Below, piece after piece: positions 6,653 through 14,572 of a stretch of DNA of 43,158 nt (its first letter is position 1; every line of letters starts with the position of its first letter). The position numbers were made by a program, and so were the translations under genes. This DNA comes from Prevotella sp. UBA2725 (GTDB taxonomy: Bacteria > Bacteroidota > Bacteroidia > Bacteroidales > Bacteroidaceae): contig DEKJ01000037.1 of the NCBI GenBank assembly GCA_002353825.1, forward strand, positions 1 to 43,158, written 5' to 3'. The notes under the pieces were generated by a model, which was not told the origin of the DNA, did no database searches, and worked only from the letters and a program-made list of their open reading frames with translations.

Positions 6653-8926
6653 ATGAGTATGGACGACCAAGAGCTGAAAAATAAAGAGAGAGAGCAAGCC
6701 GACAACAAGATGATCATGGATGCCTTCAATCATCTGCTCGACACTTATCTGCACTCCTCTCATCGCCGTAAGGTGGATATCATCACAAAAGCGTTCAACT
6801 TCGCACGCCAGGCACACAAAGGCGTGCGCAGGCTCTCGGGCGAGCCATACATCATGCATCCTATAGCCGTGGCGCAGATAGCCTGTGAGGAGATGGGACT
6901 CGGATCAACGAGTATCTGTGCAGCATTGCTCCACGATGTCGTGGAAGATACCGACTATACGACGGAGGATATCGAGAATATCTTCGGTCCGAAGATTGCG
7001 CAGATCGTAGACGGTCTGACGAAGATCAGCGGTGGTATCTTCGGCGACCACGCCTCGGCTCAGGCAGAGAACTTCAAGAAACTGCTGCTCACGATGAGCG
7101 ACGATATCCGCGTCATCCTCATCAAGATCTGCGACCGACTGCACAACATGCGCACGCTCGCTTCTCAGCCTAAGAACAAGCAATATAAGATTGCCGGCGA
7201 GACGCTCTATATCTATGCGCCTATCGCCAACCGATTGGGTCTCAACAAGATAAAGACAGAGCTCGAAGACCTCAGCTTCAAGTTTGAGCATCCGGAGGAG
7301 TACGACCGCATCATGCAGAAACTCTCGATGACGGAAAAGGAGCGCCAGGATCTCTTCGACAGTTTCACGGCACCTATTCGCGAGTCGCTCGACAAGATGG
7401 GATTCACCTATCATATCAAGGCGCGTGTCAAGAGTCCCTACTCTATCTGGTGTAAGATGCAAAACAAGCACGTCACCTTTGAGGAGATCTACGATATCCT
7501 CGCCGTGCGTATTATCTTCATCCCCAAGGACCGCAAGGATGAGATCAATGAGTGCTTCCAGATCTACGTTGCCCTGAATCAGATCTATAAGAGCCATCCT
7601 GACCGCCTGCGCGACTGGGTCAACCATCCGAAGGCCAATGGCTATCAGGCACTGCACGCTACCTTGATGTCGAAGCAAGGCAAATGGATTGAGGTGCAGA
7701 TTCGCTCCGACCGCATGGATGACATTGCAGAGCAAGGATTCGCCGCGCACTGGAAATATAAGGAGAAGAACTCTACCGATGAAGATACAGAACTGAACAA
7801 ATGGCTCGGCACCATCAAGGAAATCCTCGACGATCCGCAGCCGGATGCCATGGACTTCCTCGACTCCATCAAACTCAACCTCTTCGCTACAGAGATCTTT
7901 GTCTTTACCCCGAAAGGTGAAGTGAAGACGTTGCCCTCAGGCAGTACAGTGCTCGACTTCGCATTCCAGATACATACTTTCCTTGGCAGCCATTGTATCG
8001 GCGCCAAGGTCAACCACCGGCTTGTGCCATTGAGCCACAAGCTGCAGAGTGGTGACCAGGTGGAGGTATTGTCGTCCAACTCGCAGCATGTGCAGCCGTC
8101 TTGGATCAATTTTGTCTCTACAGCCAAGGCGCGCTCAAAAATCCAGGCTATCCTTCGCAGGGAGAGCCGTGAACAACAGATTGCCGGTGAAGATATCTTC
8201 AAGCAGTGGCTCAAAGACAAAGACTTGCAGCCGTCACCCGACATCATTAACAAACTGTGCGCACTCCATGAGATAGACACGCAAGAGAACTTCTTCGTTG
8301 CCTTAGGCAAGAAGACAGTCATCCTCGGAGACAAAGACCTCGAAGCGCTGAATGAGAAGAAGTCGTCTTCCGTATCAGGTTGGAAAAAGTTTGTGCCATT
8401 CATCGGAAGGAAGAAGAAAGAGGAGGCAACCCATCCTATCAGCAAGGAATTACTTGTGGCAGACAAAAACTTCAACAAGAAGATACCGTGCGTCATCTCC
8501 GAACGTACCATCGGCATGTATATCTTCCCACAGTGCTGCCACCCGATCCCCGGCGACGACATCCTTGGATTCATTGATGGCAAGGGACATATAGAGATCC
8601 ACAAGCGCTCATGCCCCACAGCAGCCAAGCTCAAAGCGAGCTTCGGACCGCGTATCCTCGATGCGGAATGGGACATGCACCGCATCCTCTATTTTGATGC
8701 TACGATTGAGGTAGAAGGCATCGACCGTAAAGGTATCCTCCATGATGTATCTGAGATCATCTCCAACAAGATGAACGTCAACATCCATAAGGTCTCGTTC
8801 ACTGCCGACCAAGGTATCTTCAGTGGTCAGATCGAGCTCCGCGTGCACGACCGCGAGGATGTCAAGACGATCATCGGACGACTGAAGAAGGTCGACGACC
8901 TGAAAGAGGTGAGGCAGATTATGTAA
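6653..8926 (+). CDS. bifunctional (p)ppGpp synthetase/hydrolase (RelA/SpoT family)
   Basis: This is a long RSH enzyme that makes and breaks the stringent-response alarmone. The 757-residue product has an HD hydrolase domain with LLHDVVEDTD (His94-Asp95, Glu98-Asp99), a synthetase domain (about 245-380) with NGYQALH, EVQIRS and AAHWKYKE, a TGS domain (about 410-475, VFTPKGEVKTLPSGSTVLDFA), a zinc-finger-like CCHPIPGDDILGF segment and a C-terminal ACT domain. The synthetase charge motif reads RLRD, close to the RxKD of bifunctional enzymes and unlike EFDD of RelA; the intact HD site agrees. It is the last gene of the unit and runs into a strong terminator. Confidence 0.94.
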   Translation: MSMDDQELKNKEREQADNKMIMDAFNHLLDTYLHSSHRRKVDIITKAFNFARQAHKGVRRLSGEPYIMHPIAVAQIACEEMGLGSTSICAALLHDVVEDTDYTTEDIENIFGPKIAQIVDGLTKISGGIFGDHASAQAENFKKLLLTMSDDIRVILIKICDRLHNMRTLASQPKNKQYKIAGETLYIYAPIANRLGLNKIKTELEDLSFKFEHPEEYDRIMQKLSMTEKERQDLFDSFTAPIRESLDKMGFTYHIKARVKSPYSIWCKMQNKHVTFEEIYDILAVRIIFIPKDRKDEINECFQIYVALNQIYKSHPDRLRDWVNHPKANGYQALHATLMSKQGKWIEVQIRSDRMDDIAEQGFAAHWKYKEKNSTDEDTELNKWLGTIKEILDDPQPDAMDFLDSIKLNLFATEIFVFTPKGEVKTLPSGSTVLDFAFQIHTFLGSHCIGAKVNHRLVPLSHKLQSGDQVEVLSSNSQHVQPSWINFVSTAKARSKIQAILRRESREQQIAGEDIFKQWLKDKDLQPSPDIINKLCALHEIDTQENFFVALGKKTVILGDKDLEALNEKKSSSVSGWKKFVPFIGRKKKEEATHPISKELLVADKNFNKKIPCVISERTIGMYIFPQCCHPIPGDDILGFIDGKGHIEIHKRSCPTAAKLKASFGPRILDAEWDMHRILYFDATIEVEGIDRKGILHDVSEIISNKMNVNIHKVSFTADQGIFSGQIELRVHDREDVKTIIGRLKKVDDLKEVRQIM

Positions 8927-8927
8927 G

Positions 8928-8988
8928 AGGGGCCTACCCAAGCCCTCCCTAAAGGGAGGGCTTGGGTAGGCCTCTTGGGTAGGCCCCT
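8928..8988. terminator. bidirectional terminator with a duplicated arm
   Basis: A perfect 20-bp stem is formed by 8931-8950 and 8953-8972 between the convergent RSH and MerR genes. A second right arm, 8974-8988, is perfectly complementary over 15 bp to 8928-8942, so two mutually exclusive hairpins can form. The second arm overlaps the last two bases of the MerR-type gene. Confidence 0.75.
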
Positions 8989-9334
8989 ATATTAGATCCA
9001 GATGTTTCTTTATCTCTTTCAGCTCTGCCAATGTATCCTCCAGCAACGTGATGACCTCCGAGCTCTTATCCACCCCTTCCCTATTATTCTTCAGATACTC
9101 GCGCGCGGCAGCAATCTTGAAGCCACGCACCTTGATAAGATTATAGATGACCTTAAGGTCCTCTATATTCTTCTCCGTATACTGCCGGATATTGGACAAT
9201 CCTGCCGTACGCGGCTTAGCATGGGGAAACTCCTTCTCCCAAAAGCGCAGCGTGCTCTCGCTCACACCAATAATCTTGGATACTTCCTTGATTGAGTAAT
9301 ACAGTTTTTTGCTCTTAATGCCTTCTGTTGCCAT
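8987..9334 (-). CDS. MerR-family transcriptional regulator
   Basis: The 115-residue protein has a MerR winged-helix domain at residues 8-80: KKLYYSIKEVSKIIGVSEST, then LRFWEKEFP and the wing with RQYTEKNIEDLKVIYNLI. The C-terminal tail (about 90-115) is a short helix with no obvious metal- or drug-binding domain and no Cys pair. The target is unknown. It is divergent from alaS, with 105 bp between starts, an arrangement I recall as common in Bacteroidales. Confidence 0.88.
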   Translation of the reverse strand: MATEGIKSKKLYYSIKEVSKIIGVSESTLRFWEKEFPHAKPRTAGLSNIRQYTEKNIEDLKVIYNLIKVRGFKIAAAREYLKNNREGVDKSSEVITLLEDTLAELKEIKKHLDLI

Positions 9335-9354
9335 AATTTTATTCTTTCTGCTTG

Positions 9355-9362
9355 CAAAGGTA
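9355..9362 (-). promoter_or_regulatory. -7 element of the MerR-type gene
   Basis: On the minus strand this reads TACCTTTG, 21 bp before the start codon, which leaves a very short leader. Confidence 0.5.
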
Positions 9363-9383
9363 ACGAAAAAACAAAGAATTTAG

Positions 9384-9391
9384 TAACTTTG
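9384..9391 (+). promoter_or_regulatory. alaS -7 element
   Basis: TAACTTTG matches TAnnTTTG and lies 48 bp before the alaS start. No convincing -33 TTG is seen. Confidence 0.55.
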
Positions 9392-9439
9392 CACGTGATT
9401 TTCATTAGAATAGAAATTAATTAAAAATACTCTATACAG

Positions 9440-12109
9440 ATGATGACAGCAAATGAAATCCGCGACTCGTATCTGAAGTTTTTCGAGTCAAAAGGACACG
9501 TCATCGTACCTTCTGCGCCTATCGTAGTGAAGGACGACCCCACACTGATGTTCACCAATGCAGGTATGAACCAGTGGAAAGATATTATTCTCGGTACCAA
9601 AGACCCGAACCCACGCCGCCGTACCGACTCGCAGAAATGTCTGCGCGTCAGTGGTAAGCACAACGACCTGGAAGAGGTAGGACGCGACTCTGCCCTCTCC
9701 CACCACACGATGTTCGAGATGCTCGGCAACTGGAGCTTCGGCGACTACTTCAAAGAAGGCGCCATCGACTATGCCTACGAGTATCTTGTCAATGTGCTGC
9801 ACCTCGACCCCAAAGACCTCTATGTAACGGTCTTTGAGGGTGATCCTTCTGAGAACATCGCACGCGATGACGAGGCTGCCGGCTACTGGGAGAAGCACTT
9901 CCCGAAGAACCACATCGTCAATGGCAACAAGCACGATAACTTCTGGGAGATGGGCGACACAGGCCCCTGCGGTCCCTGCTCAGAGATTCATATCGACTTC
10001 CGTCCGGAGGAAGAGAAGAAGAAGGTACCCGGAGAGCTGCTCGTCAACAAAGACCACCCGCAGGTCATCGAGATCTGGAACATCGTGTTCATGCAGTTCA
10101 ACCGTAAGGCTGATGGTTCCCTCGAACCACTGAAGATGCACGTCATCGATACGGGCCTCGGCTTCGAGCGCCTCGTACGTCTGCTGCAAGGCAAGAACTC
10201 CAACTACGACACCGATATCTTCACACCGATCATTGAAGAGATCGAGCGTCTGTCAGGCCATAAATACAACCACACCTTCCCTGAGGGCCCCAATGGTGAG
10301 GGTGTCAACGCTGAGGAGAAAGTGGATATTGCTATCCGCGTCGTCGCCGACCACCTGCGCGCCGTGGCTTTCGCCATTGCCGACGGTCAGCTGCCGAGCA
10401 ACGCCAAGGCTGGTTACGTCATCCGCCGTATCCTTCGCCGTGCCGTACGTTATGCTTACACGTTCCTCGACCAGAAGGATGCCTTCATGTACAAGCTCGT
10501 GCCCGTGCTCGTCGCTGAGATGGGTGGTGCTTATCCTGAGCTCAAGGCTCAGCAGGATCTCATCACGAAGGTGATGAAGCAGGAGGAGGACTCTTTCCTC
10601 CGCACGCTCGAGCGTGGTATCAACCTCCTCTCCGTCGACATGGACGAGCTGAAGGCTGCCGGCAAAACAGAGCTCGAGGGCGAGAAGGCTTTCCGCCTCT
10701 TCGATACCTATGGCTTCCCACTCGACCTCACCGAGCTTATCTGCGGTGAGAACGGCTTCACAGTAGACGCCAAGGGCTTCGACGAGGAGATGGCTAAGCA
10801 GAAAGAGCGTGCACGCAACGCTGCCGCTGTGGAGAACAGCGACTGGGTCAACGTGCACGAAGGCGAGCAGGAGTTCGTCGGCTACGACACCAACGACTGC
10901 GATGCACATATCCTCCGTTACCGTAAGGTGACACAGAAAAAGAATGTGTTCTATGAGGTCGTCCTCGACCAGACTCCGTTCTACGGAGAGATGGGTGGTC
11001 AGGTAGGCGACAAGGGTAAGTTCGTCTTCCCCGATGAGACCATCGAGGTCGTCGACACCAAGCGCGAGAACAACCAGAGCATTCATATCGTCAAGAAACT
11101 GCCGAAGGACATCACTGCTGACCTCCACGCTGAGGTCGATGTAGAGAAGCGTGAGGGCTCGGCTTGCAACCATACAGCTACGCACCTCCTCGACTATGCA
11201 CTGAAGCAGGTGCTCGGTGAGCAGACAGAGCAGCGCGGCTCTTATGTCGACGACAAGATTCTGCGCTTCGACTTCAACTATTTCCAGAAAGTATCTGCTG
11301 AGCAGCTCCGTCAGGTGGAGCGCATCGTCAACAAGATGATCCGCGAGGACCTCCCGCTCGACGAGCATCGTGACACGCCGATCGAGGAAGCCAAGAAGCT
11401 CGGTGCCGTGGCGCTCTTCGGTGAGAAATACGGTGACAAGGTTCGCGTGGTGCGCTTCGGTCCTTCTGCTGAGTTCTGTGGTGGTATCCACGTGAAGAGC
11501 ACTGGCCACATCGGCTTCTTCAAGATTATCTCTGAGAGCAGTGTCGCTGCCGGTATCCGCCGTGTCGAGGCGCTCACTGGCAAGGCTGCTGAAGAGGCTA
11601 TCTACGATGTCGAGGACACCCTCGAGACCATCAAAGGCATGTTCAACAACGCCAAGGATCTGCAGAAGGCTATCCAGAAGTCTATCGATGAGAATGCCGG
11701 TCTGAAGAAGCAGGTGGAGCAGTTCAATGCGCAGCTCGTGCAGCAGATGTGCGACCGCCTCGTGGCTAATGCTAATGAGGTGAACGGAGTGAAGGTCATC
11801 AAGGCTGTCGTACCGTTCGACGGTGCCAACGCCAAGGACCTCGTTTTCAAGATCCGCGAGCGTATCCCCGAGTACCTCGCTTGTGTTATCGGCAGCAATG
11901 CCAACGGCAAGCCTATGCTCTCCGTGATGTTCTCCGACGACATGGTGAAAGACCACTCGCTCAATGCCGGTCAAATCGTGCGTGAGGCTGCCAAGCTCAT
12001 CAAGGGCGGTGGCGGCGGCCAGCCATACTTCGCGCAGGCTGGTGGCAAGGACCTCGACGGTCTCAATGCTGCAGTAGAAAAGGCTGTATCATTGTTTAAT
12101 ATTGGATAA
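9440..12109 (+). CDS. alaS: alanyl-tRNA synthetase
   Basis: AlaRS charges tRNA-Ala and edits Ser/Gly mischarging. The 889-residue product is full length. The class II catalytic core is at the N-terminus (SKGHVIVPSAPIV, FTNAGMNQWKD, DTGPCGPCSEIH, DTGLGFERL). The editing domain carries the zinc motifs CNHTATHLLDYAL (near residue 577) and CGGIHVKSTG (near 679), and the DHHA1-type C-terminal domain ends with KGGGGGQPYFAQAGGKD. Starts at 9440 and 9443 are adjacent ATGs. Strong codon bias here produces long meaningless open frames on the opposite strand. Confidence 0.97.
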   Translation: MMTANEIRDSYLKFFESKGHVIVPSAPIVVKDDPTLMFTNAGMNQWKDIILGTKDPNPRRRTDSQKCLRVSGKHNDLEEVGRDSALSHHTMFEMLGNWSFGDYFKEGAIDYAYEYLVNVLHLDPKDLYVTVFEGDPSENIARDDEAAGYWEKHFPKNHIVNGNKHDNFWEMGDTGPCGPCSEIHIDFRPEEEKKKVPGELLVNKDHPQVIEIWNIVFMQFNRKADGSLEPLKMHVIDTGLGFERLVRLLQGKNSNYDTDIFTPIIEEIERLSGHKYNHTFPEGPNGEGVNAEEKVDIAIRVVADHLRAVAFAIADGQLPSNAKAGYVIRRILRRAVRYAYTFLDQKDAFMYKLVPVLVAEMGGAYPELKAQQDLITKVMKQEEDSFLRTLERGINLLSVDMDELKAAGKTELEGEKAFRLFDTYGFPLDLTELICGENGFTVDAKGFDEEMAKQKERARNAAAVENSDWVNVHEGEQEFVGYDTNDCDAHILRYRKVTQKKNVFYEVVLDQTPFYGEMGGQVGDKGKFVFPDETIEVVDTKRENNQSIHIVKKLPKDITADLHAEVDVEKREGSACNHTATHLLDYALKQVLGEQTEQRGSYVDDKILRFDFNYFQKVSAEQLRQVERIVNKMIREDLPLDEHRDTPIEEAKKLGAVALFGEKYGDKVRVVRFGPSAEFCGGIHVKSTGHIGFFKIISESSVAAGIRRVEALTGKAAEEAIYDVEDTLETIKGMFNNAKDLQKAIQKSIDENAGLKKQVEQFNAQLVQQMCDRLVANANEVNGVKVIKAVVPFDGANAKDLVFKIRERIPEYLACVIGSNANGKPMLSVMFSDDMVKDHSLNAGQIVREAAKLIKGGGGGQPYFAQAGGKDLDGLNAAVEKAVSLFNIG

Positions 12110-12170
12110 TTACAATATTACATTATTACAATATTACATTATTACAATATTACATTGTTACAATATTACA
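12109..12170 (+). repeat. 16-bp AT-rich tandem repeat
   Basis: Three exact copies of ATTACAATATTACATT (12109-12124, 12125-12140, 12141-12156) are followed by a degenerate fourth that runs into the start codon of the next gene. The array begins at the last base of the alaS stop codon and fills the whole gap. Confidence 0.85.
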
Positions 12171-12845
12171 ATGCAGATAGATATTACGTGGCTCAGGAGC
12201 AACTTCCGTCAATTCAACAAACAGTATTTTGACGGGAGGCTTCCTGAGCCTCGTTTTTATATAGGGCGGTCGAGGACACAGCTCGGCTCGCTTTCTTATA
12301 AGCGTGGACTGATGTGGGGGCGGCAGCTCTTCAGCAAAGGCAACCCAACAAATGCTTTTACGCTCACCCTCAGCAACTTCTATGATCAGACGGAGTATCA
12401 GTTTCGCAACGTACTGCTCCATGAGATGATCCATCTGAGCATCGCTGCAAGTGGTGTCAAGGACACATCGCCGCATGGTGTCGTCTTCCGTGGACTGATG
12501 CACCGGTTCAACAGCATGGGTTGGAATATCCAGGTGATGACGAAGATGGAAGGCACAAAGAAAGCCTATACCAGCTCGGAGAACGTCATCCGCCAGTATC
12601 TTGTCCTTGCTATCGAGATGACCAACGGCAAGCGCTTCCTCTCCTCGGTAAACCCTCGATTCGCCCGCCAGATCAACACGCGCCTCAAGAACGTCCGCGA
12701 AGTATCGGTCTGGCATTGGTACACCACCGACAACCGATGGTTTGAAGATATGCCGAAGGTGCGGTCGCTGCGTGGACGGCCTGTGGATGATGATACCTAT
12801 GAACGAATGACGAATGCCATGACCCCATTCAAGGCATTGGGATAA
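12171..12845 (+). CDS. SprT-like zinc metalloprotease domain protein
   Basis: The 224-residue protein has a SprT-type fold: an N-terminal NKQYFDGRLPEPRF segment, a SLSYKRGLMWG strand region and the zinc-binding motif LLHEMIHLSI (HExxH near residues 85-89), with a later SPHGVVFRGLMHRF segment that may supply the third ligand. The family includes SprT and the DNA-protein crosslink protease SPRTN, but the substrate is unknown here. ATG 12171 is chosen because the upstream in-frame extension only translates the 16-bp repeat. The C-terminal part (residues 145-224) has no recognised domain and lacks the CxxC zinc ribbon of some relatives. Confidence 0.82.
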   Translation: MQIDITWLRSNFRQFNKQYFDGRLPEPRFYIGRSRTQLGSLSYKRGLMWGRQLFSKGNPTNAFTLTLSNFYDQTEYQFRNVLLHEMIHLSIAASGVKDTSPHGVVFRGLMHRFNSMGWNIQVMTKMEGTKKAYTSSENVIRQYLVLAIEMTNGKRFLSSVNPRFARQINTRLKNVREVSVWHWYTTDNRWFEDMPKVRSLRGRPVDDDTYERMTNAMTPFKALG

Positions 12846-12857
12846 ATTCGGCCAATT

Positions 12858-12892
12858 GCAGGGTGCGGCCCTTGTGGCCGTCCGCACCCTGC
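12858..12892. terminator. hairpin after the SprT-like gene
   Basis: GCAGGGTGCGG (12858-12868) pairs perfectly with CCGCACCCTGC (12882-12892). Inside, GGCC can pair with GGCC to extend the stem. No U-tract follows. Confidence 0.6.
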
Positions 12893-12948
12893 ACAATATC
12901 ACACAAAAAATAAATTTGAAATCGTTAGGATTTCCCGATTAAAACTAC

Positions 12949-12956
12949 TAACTTTG
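12949..12956 (+). promoter_or_regulatory. gdhA -7 element
   Basis: TAACTTTG matches the -7 consensus, 114 bp upstream of the gdhA start. A TTTG at 12915-12918 is too far away (30 bp) for a normal -33 element. The leader would be about 105 nt and AT-rich. Confidence 0.5.
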
Positions 12957-13070
12957 TAATCGATTTCCCGATGTTCATACGAGATTATCATAAAAGCGAT
13001 ATTTTAACAGATTAAACAACCATTAAATGCAACCAATATTTCAACCAATAAAAGAGATAGAAAACTATTT

Positions 13071-14411
13071 ATGAAAGCAACCGAAGTAGTAGCTAAACTG
13101 CAGCAGCAGTTTCCCAATCAGCCGGAGTACATCCAGGCTGTGAGCCAAGTGCTCGGAACCATCGAGGATGAGTACAACAAGCATCCTGAGTTTGAAAAAG
13201 TCAACCTCATTGAGCGTCTGTGTATCCCCGATCGCGTCATCCAGTTCCGCGTCAACTGGATCGACGACAAGGGCAACGTGCGCACAAACATGGGTTACCG
13301 CGTGCAGCACAACAACGCTATTGGCCCGTACAAAGGTGGTCTGCGTTTCCACGCATCCGTCAACGTCAGCATCCTGAAGTTCCTCGCCTTCGAGCAGGTG
13401 TTCAAGAACTCCCTCACCACACTCCCGATGGGTGGTGCCAAGGGTGGCTCCGACTTCTCTCCACGTGGCAAGTCGAACGGTGAGGTCATGCGTTTCTGCC
13501 AGGCCTTCATGCGTGAGTTGTGGAACTATATCGGCCCGGATGTGGATGTGCCTGCAGGCGACATCGGCGTGGGTGGCCGTGAGGTCGGCTACATGTTCGG
13601 TCAGTACAAAGCCCTCACCCATCAGTTTGTCGGTATCCTGACAGGTAAAGGTCAGGAGTTCGGTGGCTCGCTCATCCGTCCGGAGGCTACAGGCTACGGC
13701 AATGTCTACTTCCTCGAAAACATGCTCAAGACTCGCGGCATTGACCTCGCAGGCAAGACGGTGCTTGTCTCGGGTGCCGGCAATGTGGCTCAATATACGA
13801 TTGAGAAGCTCATCCAACTCGGTGCCAAGCCGCTGACCTGCTCCGACTCTGATGGCTTCGTCTATGATCCTGATGGTATCGATGCCGACAAGCTCGCTTA
13901 CATCATGGAGCTGAAGAACATCGAGCGCGGTCGCATCAAGGAGTATGCTGAGGAATATCCGAATGCTCAGTATTTCCCCGGCGAGCGTCCTTGGGGCATC
14001 AAGGCTGACATCGCTACTCCCTGTGCTACCCAGAACGAGATCAACGGTGAGGATGCACAGAAGCTCATCGACAATGGTGTCATCGCTGTGAGTGAGGGTG
14101 CCAACATGCCGTCTACACCTGAAGCTGTGAAGATCTTCCAGGACAACAAGATTCTCTACTGCCCGGGTAAGGCCAGCAACGCTGGTGGTGTGGCAGTGTC
14201 CGGACTCGAGATGAGTCAGAACTCCGAACGTCTGAAGTGGACCCGTGAGGAGGTTGACAACTATCTGCACCGCATCATGAACGACATCCATGAGAACTGC
14301 GTGAAGTATGGTACTCAGCCCGATGGCTACATCAACTATGTGAAGGGTGCAAATGTCGCCGGCTTCCTCAAGGTTGCCAAGGCTATGATGGCACAGGGCG
14401 TGGGAATGTAA
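13071..14411 (+). CDS. gdhA: NADP-type glutamate dehydrogenase
   Basis: GdhA converts 2-oxoglutarate and ammonia to glutamate, the main ammonia assimilation route in many Bacteroidales. The 446-residue length fits the short hexameric NADP-type class. Visible motifs are the substrate site GGLRFH and LPMGGAKGGSDF (catalytic Lys near residue 126), the DVPAGDIGVGGREVGYM segment, and the Rossmann motif VSGAGNVAQYT (near residue 235). A large inverted repeat follows the gene. Confidence 0.95.
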   Translation: MKATEVVAKLQQQFPNQPEYIQAVSQVLGTIEDEYNKHPEFEKVNLIERLCIPDRVIQFRVNWIDDKGNVRTNMGYRVQHNNAIGPYKGGLRFHASVNVSILKFLAFEQVFKNSLTTLPMGGAKGGSDFSPRGKSNGEVMRFCQAFMRELWNYIGPDVDVPAGDIGVGGREVGYMFGQYKALTHQFVGILTGKGQEFGGSLIRPEATGYGNVYFLENMLKTRGIDLAGKTVLVSGAGNVAQYTIEKLIQLGAKPLTCSDSDGFVYDPDGIDADKLAYIMELKNIERGRIKEYAEEYPNAQYFPGERPWGIKADIATPCATQNEINGEDAQKLIDNGVIAVSEGANMPSTPEAVKIFQDNKILYCPGKASNAGGVAVSGLEMSQNSERLKWTREEVDNYLHRIMNDIHENCVKYGTQPDGYINYVKGANVAGFLKVAKAMMAQGVGM

Positions 14412-14415
14412 AACA

Positions 14416-14488
14416 TTAATTCCCGTCAATTATCCGTTAATTGGTCATTAATATTATTGCCAATTAATGGGAAATTGACGGGAATTAA
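14416..14488. terminator. large inverted repeat after gdhA
   Basis: Perfect 16-bp arms (14416-14431 and 14473-14488) enclose a second pair, CCGTTAATTGG (14434-14444) and CCAATTAATGG (14460-14470), which differ only by one G-T wobble. Together they form a long hairpin with a 15-nt loop. It probably ends gdhA transcription and isolates the following island. Confidence 0.6.
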
Positions 14489-14521
14489 CGTTAAAAGAAG
14501 ACACAAAAACTTCTTATTTTC

Positions 14522-14552
14522 TTGTCCATTTGTCTTTAATTCCTTACCTTTG
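14522..14552 (+). promoter_or_regulatory. promoter of the small ORF/kinase locus
   Basis: TTG (14522-14524) and TACCTTTG (14545-14552) are separated by exactly 20 bp. The 34-bp promoter block matches the one at 15354-15387 in 26 positions. Transcription would start about 20-25 nt before the first start codons. Confidence 0.65.
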
Positions 14553-14572
14553 CGGCAACAAGCAACGAAAAC

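Noticed and set aside
10253..11974. 573-codon open frame antisense to alaS
   Set aside because: It is a shadow of the strong codon bias of alaS: Leu/Val/Asp/His-rich with no domain, signal or promoter. The sense frame is a full AlaRS.
12102..12170. TTG start for the SprT-like gene
   Set aside because: The added 23 residues are just the translated 16-bp repeat, and they overlap the alaS stop.
13065..14429. 454-codon open frame antisense to gdhA
   Set aside because: It mirrors the gdhA frame in composition and ends, and shows no recognisable motif or start context.
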